NCBI GenBank assembly: GCA_020051025.1
Contig: JAGVJS010000004.1
Span: 1-9,558, forward strand
Length of the DNA stretch: 9,558 nt
DNA from: Sphingobium sp.
GTDB taxonomy: Bacteria; Pseudomonadota; Alphaproteobacteria; Sphingomonadales; Sphingomonadaceae
Reading direction: 5' to 3'
Both the position numbers and the translations under genes were made by a program. Below, piece after piece: positions 1-5,034 of the stretch. The notes under the pieces were generated by a model, which was not told where the DNA came from, ran no database searches, and saw nothing but the letters and a program-made list of their open reading frames with translations. How positions within the stretch are numbered: position 1 is the first letter of the stretch; each line of letters begins with the position of its first letter.

Positions 1-603
1 AAGGTCGGCGTCAGCCTGTTCGCTGCCTGGCACAGCCGCTTCGCCGCCGGGGTCGCCCCGGCCCGCGCATGGCTGGCCGAACGAAAGATCGAGAAAGTGT
101 CGATCGTCTGGCGCGAAGATGTCCGTGTCTGGCATCCGGGTCAGGCATGGATCTGGCAGCCCGGCGGCCTTGGCGTATTCGATCCGGGCATCAATGCCCT
201 GTCGATCGTCACCCATATATTACCGCGCCCCTTCTTCCTGAAGGACGCGACATTGGTGCTGCCCGAAAACCGCGCCGCGCCGATCGCCGCCGACCTCAGC
301 TTCCGCGACACGGCAGGGGCGCCGATCCACATGGATCTCGACTGGCGTCAGACCGGCCCGCAAAGCTGGGACATCGTCGTCGAAACCGACGCAGGCACGT
401 TGAAACTCAGCCATGGGGGCGCGGTGCTGACCCTGCCCAGCGGCACCGACCATGGCGAGGATGTCGAATATGCGGGTCTTTATGCCCGTTTCGCCACGCT
501 GATCCGGGGCGGCCGGAGCGATGTCGACACCAGCCCGCTGCGGTTGGTCGCCGACGCCTTCCTGCGCGGCACCCGCGAAATCACCACCGCTTTCCACGAC
601 TAA
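1..603 (+). CDS. L-arabinose / D-galactose 1-dehydrogenase, Gfo/Idh/MocA family (5' end outside window)
   Basis: This is an open frame from base 1 to TAA at 601-603. It gives 200 residues, about two thirds of a protein of usual length near 310. It closely resembles the C-terminal part of Azospirillum L-arabinose 1-dehydrogenase (named AraA there; related to D-galactose 1-dehydrogenase). Shared features are the WHSR segment near the start, EDVRVWHPGQAWIW, GGLGVFDPGINALSIVT with the conserved Asp (codon 181-183) and Asn (193-195), and the ending DTSPLRLVADAFLRGTRE. Family knowledge: these cytosolic NAD(P)-dependent enzymes oxidise L-arabinose or D-galactose to the lactone, step one of the non-phosphorylative pathway. 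The N-terminal Rossmann domain and EKP lysine lie upstream, so cofactor preference cannot be read. GH51 starts 19 bases later, so the two are probably co-transcribed. That context favours arabinose, but galactose activity is equally possible from sequence. Confidence 0.88.
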   Translation, partial: KVGVSLFAAWHSRFAAGVAPARAWLAERKIEKVSIVWREDVRVWHPGQAWIWQPGGLGVFDPGINALSIVTHILPRPFFLKDATLVLPENRAAPIAADLSFRDTAGAPIHMDLDWRQTGPQSWDIVVETDAGTLKLSHGGAVLTLPSGTDHGEDVEYAGLYARFATLIRGGRSDVDTSPLRLVADAFLRGTREITTAFHD

Positions 604-622
604 TTCCAACAGGGAGAGGACC

Positions 623-2191
623 ATGATGAAGTCTCTGCGCCGCACCACCGCTGCGCTGCTGCTGTGCGCCAGCGCGCTGGCATCGACCAGCGCGATCGCC
701 GACACCAACGGCAAGCCGACCACCGCCACCATCCACGCCGACAAGCCCGGCGCGGTCTATGACAAGGCGATCTTCACCCAGTTCGCCGAACATCTGGGCA
801 CCGGCATCTATGGCGGCCTGTATGTCGGCAACGACAAGTCGATCCCCAACACCAACGGTTTCCGCAACGATGTGATCTCTGCGCTGCGCAACCTGTCCGT
901 GCCGATCATCCGCTGGCCCGGCGGCTGCTTTGCCGACGAATATCACTGGCGCGAAGGCGTCGGGCCCAAGGCCAAGCGCCCGGTCAAGATCAACACCCAT
1001 TGGGGCGGCGTGACCGAACCCAACACGGTCGGTACGCACGAATTTTTCGAACTGATCCGTCAGGTCGGCGCGCAGGCCTATGTCGCGGGCAATGTCGGCA
1101 ACGGCACGCCGCAGGAAATGGCCGAATGGGTCGAATATATGACCTCGCCCGCCGGCAGCCTGGCCGACGAGCGCGCGAAGAACGGCCATAAGGAGCCGTG
1201 GTCGGTGCCCTATTTCGGCGTCGGCAATGAATTGTGGGGCTGCGGCGGCAATATGCGGCCGGAATTCGCGGCAGACGAAACCCGTCGCTACGCCACCTTC
1301 GTCAAGGCGCCCGCAGGCACCAGGATCATGAAGATCGCAGCTGGCGCCAATGTCGACGATTATAACTGGACCGAAACGATGATGCGGGTGGCGGGCGACA
1401 AGCTCGACGGCCTCTCGCTCCATTATTATGTCCATCCTGCCGGTGGCTGGCCGCCGCGTGCACCCGCCGTCAATTTCGACGAAAATGGCTGGGCCGACGC
1501 GCTCAATGGCGCGCGCAAGATGGACGAGCTGATCACCAAGCACAGCGCCATCATGGACAAATACGACCCCAAGAAGCGCGTCTTCCTGGCGGTCGACGAA
1601 TGGGGCAGCTGGTATGCGCAGGACGAGGGCACCCATCCGGGCTTCCTGCGTCAGCAGAACACGCTGCGCGACGCGCTGATCGCATCGATCCACCTCGACA
1701 TCTTCGCCAAGCATGCCGACCGCGTCCGCATGACCGCGATCGCGCAGATGGTGAACGTGCTTCAGGCGATGATCCTGACCGAAGGCAAGAAGATGGTGCT
1801 GACGCCCACCTATCATGTCTTTGAAATGTACAAACCGTGGCAGGATGCGACGGTGCTGCCGATCGACATCCAGACCCCCTGGTATGCCAAGGATCAGTAT
1901 ACGATGCCGGCCGTCAGCGGATCGGCCGTGAAGGGCAAGGATGGCAAGGTCCATGTCGGCCTGTCGAACCTCGACCCCAATCAGCCCAACACCGTCACGG
2001 TGAAGCTGGACGGCCTGAATGCCGCGACCGTCACCGGCCGTGTGCTGACAGCATCGGCGATCAATTCGCACAACACGTTCGACGCGCCCGAAACCGTCAA
2101 GCCCGCCCCCTTCACCGGCGCGCAGGTCAGCGGCGGCACTTTGACCGTCACGCTGCCGGCCAAGTCGGTGGTCGTGCTCGAACTGAACTAA
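623..2191 (+). CDS. Secreted GH51 alpha-L-arabinofuranosidase (EC 3.2.1.55)
   Basis: The protein has 522 residues, about the usual GH51 length plus a leader. Residues 1-26 look like a Sec signal peptide (basic MMKSLRR, hydrophobic core, cleavage after AIA). The (beta/alpha)8 barrel carries family hallmarks: FAEHLG (substrate-contact Glu56), RWPGGCFADEYHW (from Arg97), and GNVGNGTPQEMAEWVEYM. The acid/base is Glu203 in GVGNELWG and the nucleophile is Glu326 in AVDEWGSW. About 120 C-terminal residues form the expected beta-sandwich. Family role: a retaining exo-enzyme releasing alpha-1,2-, 1,3- or 1,5-linked L-arabinofuranose from arabinan, arabinoxylan or oligosaccharides. Start: an upstream in-frame ATG at 521 lies inside the dehydrogenase gene. 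ATG 623 follows AGGGAG (611-616) at 6 bases and begins the signal peptide; ATG 626 is an equally possible start. Many characterised GH51 enzymes are cytosolic, so the signal puts this one in the periplasm or outside. Confidence 0.94.
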   Translation: MMKSLRRTTAALLLCASALASTSAIADTNGKPTTATIHADKPGAVYDKAIFTQFAEHLGTGIYGGLYVGNDKSIPNTNGFRNDVISALRNLSVPIIRWPGGCFADEYHWREGVGPKAKRPVKINTHWGGVTEPNTVGTHEFFELIRQVGAQAYVAGNVGNGTPQEMAEWVEYMTSPAGSLADERAKNGHKEPWSVPYFGVGNELWGCGGNMRPEFAADETRRYATFVKAPAGTRIMKIAAGANVDDYNWTETMMRVAGDKLDGLSLHYYVHPAGGWPPRAPAVNFDENGWADALNGARKMDELITKHSAIMDKYDPKKRVFLAVDEWGSWYAQDEGTHPGFLRQQNTLRDALIASIHLDIFAKHADRVRMTAIAQMVNVLQAMILTEGKKMVLTPTYHVFEMYKPWQDATVLPIDIQTPWYAKDQYTMPAVSGSAVKGKDGKVHVGLSNLDPNQPNTVTVKLDGLNAATVTGRVLTASAINSHNTFDAPETVKPAPFTGAQVSGGTLTVTLPAKSVVVLELN

Positions 2192-2206
2192 CGGCTTTCG
2201 CCACCT

Positions 2207-2241
2207 GGGCGGGCGGTCCTTCGCGGCTGCCCGCCCTTTTT
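2207..2241 (+). terminator. Terminator-like hairpin between GH51 and the first GH43
   Basis: GGGCGGGC (2207-2214) pairs perfectly with GCCCGCCC (2229-2236) across a 14-base loop and is followed directly by five T (2237-2241). This has the form of an intrinsic terminator, 16 bases past the GH51 stop. Because the next gene begins 27 bases later with no obvious promoter of its own, it may act as a partial terminator or mRNA-end stabiliser inside the operon rather than a full stop. Confidence 0.6.
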
Positions 2242-2267
2242 CATATATTTTCGCAGGAGAGGACCGC

Positions 2268-3317
2268 ATGGCGCGGCAGATGATGTTCACACTGGCAGGC
2301 CTCGCCCTGCTCGCAGCCACCGGCCCGGCATGCGCCCAGCAACCGGCCGCCCCTGCCCCCGAGACGCTCAACAGCCGCCTGACCGGCGACCTTGTCCCCA
2401 CCCATGATCCGGTCATCGCCCGCGAAGGCGACACCTATCATGTGTTCAGCACCGGCCATGGCCAGCGGCTGATCGAAACCCGCACGTCGAAGGATCTGGT
2501 GAACTGGACGGCGGGCGATCCGATCTTCACCGCCTTGCCCGACTGGGCGACCAAGGCCATCCCCGGCAGCAACGGCATGTGGGCGCCCGACATCTCTTTC
2601 GTGAATGGTCGCTACCGCCTCTATTATTCGGTTTCGACCTTCGGCTCCAACCGCTCCGCCATCGGCCTCGCGACCAGCCCCACGCTGGACCCCAAGGCGA
2701 AAAACTATGCCTGGCGCGACGAAGGCCTCGTCGTCATGTCCACGAAAGACGACGACTATAACGCCATCGACCCCAATTTCATCATCGACCGCGAAGGCCG
2801 TCACTGGCTGAGCCTGGGCAGTTTCTGGACCGGCATCAAACTGTTCGAACTGGACGCCAAGACCGGCAAGCCCAGGGACGCGAAGCATCCTGTCTCCATC
2901 GCCCGCCGCCCCGCCCCCGCCGGCGGCCCGGCCCCGGTCGAAGCGCCCTTCATTGTCGACCATGGCGGCTATTACTGGCTGATGGTCAGCTATGATTATT
3001 GCTGCAAGGGCGCGAACAGCACCTATTATACCGTCATGGGCCGTTCCAAGGCGATCACCGGCCCCTATCTGGGCAAGGATGGCAGCCCGCTGATGGAAGG
3101 GGGCGGCACCATCTTCCTGCGCGCCGACCTTCAGGAACAGCAGCGTTTCCGTGGTCCCGGCCATGCCGGCTGGCTGCACGACGTTGATAGTAAGACCGGG
3201 GACGGCAAAGATTATGTCGTCTACCATGCCTATGACCGCCAAGCGAACGGCGCCCCCACTTTGCGCATCGCCCCGGTGCGCTGGGGGGCTGACGGCTGGC
3301 CCCAGGCCGAATATTGA
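2268..3317 (+). CDS. Secreted GH43 (subfamily 5-like) arabinan endo-1,5-alpha-L-arabinosidase
   Basis: The protein has 349 residues. Residues 1-23 are a Sec signal peptide (cleavage after ACA). The rest is a five-bladed beta-propeller with the three GH43 acidic residues: Asp47 in THDPVI (base), Asp168 in AIDPNF (pKa modulator) and Glu225 in EAPFIV (acid). Subfamily marks are GSNGMWAPDIS, YYSVSTFGSNRSAIGLAT, SYDYCCKGANSTYY, GRSKAITGPY and RGPGHAG, whose His299 matches the conserved metal-site histidine of arabinanases. Family role: inverting cleavage of alpha-1,5-linked arabinan. Most relatives are endo-acting, though Cellvibrio Arb43A-type members release trisaccharide, so the mode is inferred. 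ATG 2268 is supported by AGGAG (2255-2259) at 8 bases and by the signal peptide. It sits 76 bases after GH51 and 36 before the second GH43. Export suggests it makes oligosaccharides for the downstream receptor or trims them in the periplasm. Confidence 0.91.
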   Translation: MARQMMFTLAGLALLAATGPACAQQPAAPAPETLNSRLTGDLVPTHDPVIAREGDTYHVFSTGHGQRLIETRTSKDLVNWTAGDPIFTALPDWATKAIPGSNGMWAPDISFVNGRYRLYYSVSTFGSNRSAIGLATSPTLDPKAKNYAWRDEGLVVMSTKDDDYNAIDPNFIIDREGRHWLSLGSFWTGIKLFELDAKTGKPRDAKHPVSIARRPAPAGGPAPVEAPFIVDHGGYYWLMVSYDYCCKGANSTYYTVMGRSKAITGPYLGKDGSPLMEGGGTIFLRADLQEQQRFRGPGHAGWLHDVDSKTGDGKDYVVYHAYDRQANGAPTLRIAPVRWGADGWPQAEY

Positions 3318-3353
3318 TTTCCCCTTTTTCAGATCATCGCAGGAGAGTCCCCG

Positions 3354-4781
3354 ATGTCCGTTAATCTCACCCGTCGCGGCTTCATCGGCACCGCCGCCGC
3401 CTTGTCCGCCACGCCTGCCATCGTTCAGGCCGCCTCCACCCCTGCGGAAGCGCCCGTACCCGTCAACCCGCTGGTCAAGCAGCGCGCCGATGGCCAGATT
3501 TTCCGCCATGACGACGGCTATTATTATCTGACCGGGTCCGTCCCCGAATATGATCGTCTCGTCCTGCGCCGGTCGAAGACGATCGCCGGCCTTTCCACCG
3601 CCAAGGAGGCGGTGCTGTGGCGCCATGAAAGCAGCGGTCCGCGCTCGGGCTATATCTGGGCGCCCGAACTCCACCAGATCGACGGCAAATGGTATATGTA
3701 TTTCGCCGCTGGCCCGGCTGGCGGCGGCGACGATGTGTTCCGCATCCGCACCTTCGCCATCGTTTGCGACGGCCCTGATCCGATGACCGGCAAGTGGAGC
3801 GTCGCGGGCGAAATGGAAACGCCGTGGGACAGCTTCAACCTCGACTCGACCGTCTTCGTCCACAAGGGCGTCCGCTATTTCGCCTGGGCGCAGCGCGAAC
3901 CGGGCATCGAAACCAACAGCAACCTTTATATCGCCAGGCTGGAAGCGCCGCTGAAGCTGGGTGAAAAGGTCACGCGCCTGACCGTCCCGACGCTCGACTG
4001 GGAAGTGCGCGGCTACAAGGTCGCCGAAGCGCCCGCCGTCCTGCATCGCAACGGCCGCCTGTTCATGACCTATTCGGCCAGCGCGACCGACGACCGCTAT
4101 TGCCTGGGTCTGCTGACGGCGGACGAAAATGCCGACCTGCTGGACGCGAAGAGCTGGACCAAGTCGCCCCGGCCGGTGTTCGTCAGCAGCGAACAGACCA
4201 GCGTTTACGGCCCTGGCCACAACAGCTTCACTGTGGACGAAAAGGGTCGGGATATCCTCGTCTATCATGGCCGCGATTATAAGGCGATCCAGGGCGATCC
4301 CCTGCTCAACCCCGACCGCCACACCCGCGTCCAGCGGCTTTATTATACCGCCGACGGTACGCCCGATTTCGGCGTGCCGGTAGGCAATGGCCCGCTGCCC
4401 GAGCGCTTCATCTCCTCCACCGATCCCAAGCGCCTGATGGCGCATGACGGCACGGCGCTGATCCTGGGCAACCCCTCGCTGGCGCAGACCCAGTTCCGCC
4501 AGACGCCAGGCCGCGCCGGCGCCCGCAGCGTGATGCTCTCCCCCATCCTGATGCCCGACCATTATCTGGTCGCCGGCAAGGACGGATCGCTGAGCCTGCA
4601 ACCCGACAGCAAGAGCGCGGACTTCAACCTGCGCAGCCAGTTCGTCCGTTTCGATGAAAAGACGCTGTACGCGGCCCGCTTTGTGTCGATCGCGGTTCCA
4701 GGCAAGGCAATCGGCATTTCGGCAGACCAGCTGACGCTGGTGCCAAGCCGCGATGCCAGCGCCTGGTGGCATGTCGACTGA
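3354..4781 (+). CDS. Tat-exported GH43 (subfamily 26-like) exo-alpha-1,5-L-arabinofuranosidase with extra C-terminal domain
   Basis: The protein has 475 residues. The N-terminus has a twin-arginine motif, LTRRGFIG (Arg7-Arg8), then a hydrophobic stretch to about residue 27. Residues ~35-352 form a GH43 propeller. Candidate catalytic residues are Asp46 (QRADGQIF), Asp164 (NLDSTVF) and Glu225 (AEAPAVL). GSVPEYDRLVLRRSKTI, YIWAPELHQIDGKWYMYFAA and YGPGHNSF fit the subfamily that contains Streptomyces exo-1,5-arabinofuranosidases. The base region reads Asp-Gly where many GH43 have Asp-Pro. Residues ~353-475 are an added domain; its MPDHYLVAGKDGSLSLQP segment resembles the AbfB/CBM42 arabinose-binding trefoil, but weakly. 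Likely role: release of single L-arabinose units from alpha-1,5 chain ends. ATG 3354 has AGGAG (3341-3345) at 8 bases. It is the last gene of the block, ahead of the terminator at 4809. Tat export implies folding in the cytoplasm, unlike the Sec-type neighbours. Confidence 0.87.
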   Translation: MSVNLTRRGFIGTAAALSATPAIVQAASTPAEAPVPVNPLVKQRADGQIFRHDDGYYYLTGSVPEYDRLVLRRSKTIAGLSTAKEAVLWRHESSGPRSGYIWAPELHQIDGKWYMYFAAGPAGGGDDVFRIRTFAIVCDGPDPMTGKWSVAGEMETPWDSFNLDSTVFVHKGVRYFAWAQREPGIETNSNLYIARLEAPLKLGEKVTRLTVPTLDWEVRGYKVAEAPAVLHRNGRLFMTYSASATDDRYCLGLLTADENADLLDAKSWTKSPRPVFVSSEQTSVYGPGHNSFTVDEKGRDILVYHGRDYKAIQGDPLLNPDRHTRVQRLYYTADGTPDFGVPVGNGPLPERFISSTDPKRLMAHDGTALILGNPSLAQTQFRQTPGRAGARSVMLSPILMPDHYLVAGKDGSLSLQPDSKSADFNLRSQFVRFDEKTLYAARFVSIAVPGKAIGISADQLTLVPSRDASAWWHVD

Positions 4782-4808
4782 CATCATAAGTCAGACTATT
4801 TGATAGCC

Positions 4809-4845
4809 AACGGGCGCCCCGCAACCTGCGAGGCGCCCGTTTTTT
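4809..4845 (+). terminator. Intrinsic terminator after the second GH43
   Basis: A 10-bp perfect stem, AACGGGCGCC (4809-4818) with GGCGCCCGTT (4832-4841), encloses a further CGC/GCG pairing (4820-4822 with 4828-4830) and a 5-base loop. The T run is 4840-4845. It lies 27 bases past the GH43 stop and should end the dehydrogenase-GH51-GH43-GH43 transcript, making the receptor a separate transcription unit. Confidence 0.88.
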
Positions 4846-4916
4846 ATCGCTAACTTGGCGGAAATACGCCGGAAAAATGCCAGAAGTCGGGGATGCGGCA
4901 ATAATATCACATCGCT

Positions 4917-4946
4917 GAAATTTCACTGCAATACCCTGCAAATTTC
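4917..4946. repeat. Nested direct/inverted repeats upstream of the receptor promoter (candidate operator)
   Basis: AAATTTC occurs at 4918-4924 and 4940-4946, starts 22 bases apart. CTGCAA occurs at 4926-4931 and 4936-4941, starts 10 bases apart. With the preceding G, GAAATTT (4917-4923) and AAATTTC (4940-4946) also form an inverted repeat, and GAAATTTC (4917-4924) is itself a palindrome. The element ends just before the candidate -35 box. Spacings of about one and two helical turns suit a dimeric or tandem regulator. Which regulator would bind is unknown. Confidence 0.4.
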
Positions 4947-4963
4947 CGCTTGCGATTCATTTG

Positions 4964-4984
4964 TCGGAGCAATAATTAGTCCGA
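4964..4984. promoter_or_regulatory. Short inverted repeat over the candidate -10 box
   Basis: TCGGA (4964-4968) and TCCGA (4980-4984) are inverted around an 11-base AT-rich centre that contains the candidate -10 sequence. A repressor bound here would block the promoter. Arms of five bases are short and may be chance. Confidence 0.22.
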
Positions 4985-5034
4985 GTAATTCATGCATGGC
5001 GTAGATGCGCCAGCTTAATGGGGAGGATATCCAA

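Larger units (their letters stand above)
4846..5034 (+). promoter_or_regulatory. Promoter and leader region of the TonB-dependent receptor
   Basis: This gene-free stretch is clearly more AT-rich than the flanking genes. A candidate promoter is TTGCGA (4950-4955), a 17-base spacer, then TAATTA (4973-4978), which would leave a leader of roughly 50 bases. GGGGAGG (5020-5026) is a strong ribosome binding site placed 8 bases before ATG 5035. The promoter boxes are matched by eye to a sigma-70-type consensus and are tentative; a promoter somewhere here is well supported by the terminator just upstream. Confidence 0.5.

Noticed and set aside
521..622. Upstream in-frame ATG as the GH51 start
   Set aside because: It would overlap the dehydrogenase by 83 bases and add 34 residues before an obvious signal peptide. 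ATG 623 has a good ribosome binding site.
69..626. +1-shifted frame overlapping the dehydrogenase
   Set aside because: Arg/Pro-rich nonsense translation; the frame beginning at base 1 gives a strong match to sugar 1-dehydrogenases.
635..660. Arg-Arg pair in the GH51 leader as a Tat signal
   Set aside because: SLRRTTAAL lacks the conserved hydrophobic residues after the RR pair; an ordinary Sec leader explains it.
2325..2343. Possible lipoprotein cysteine in the first GH43 leader (GPACAQ)
   Set aside because: The residues before Cys do not fit the lipobox, while ACA followed by QQ is a good signal peptidase I site.
581..2434. Antisense open frame of 617 codons opposite GH51
   Set aside because: Same antisense effect. 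It runs across the GH51-GH43 junction and shows no domain or proper start context.
2241..4787. Antisense open frame of 848 codons opposite both GH43 genes
   Set aside because: It is a mirror of the GC-rich codon pattern of the sense genes. Its translation is low-complexity Ala/Gly/Arg/Asp with no recognisable domain, and both sense genes have clear catalytic motifs, leaders and ribosome binding sites.
4857..4900. Small inverted repeats GGCG/CGCC (4857-4870) and TGCC/GGCA (4878-4900)
   Set aside because: Four-base arms are expected by chance in this composition and they have no T run or link to a promoter box.
5005..5034. Upstream in-frame ATG as the receptor start
   Set aside because: No ribosome binding site at the right distance. 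It would put ten polar residues before the signal peptide, and the GGGGAGG site clearly serves ATG 5035.
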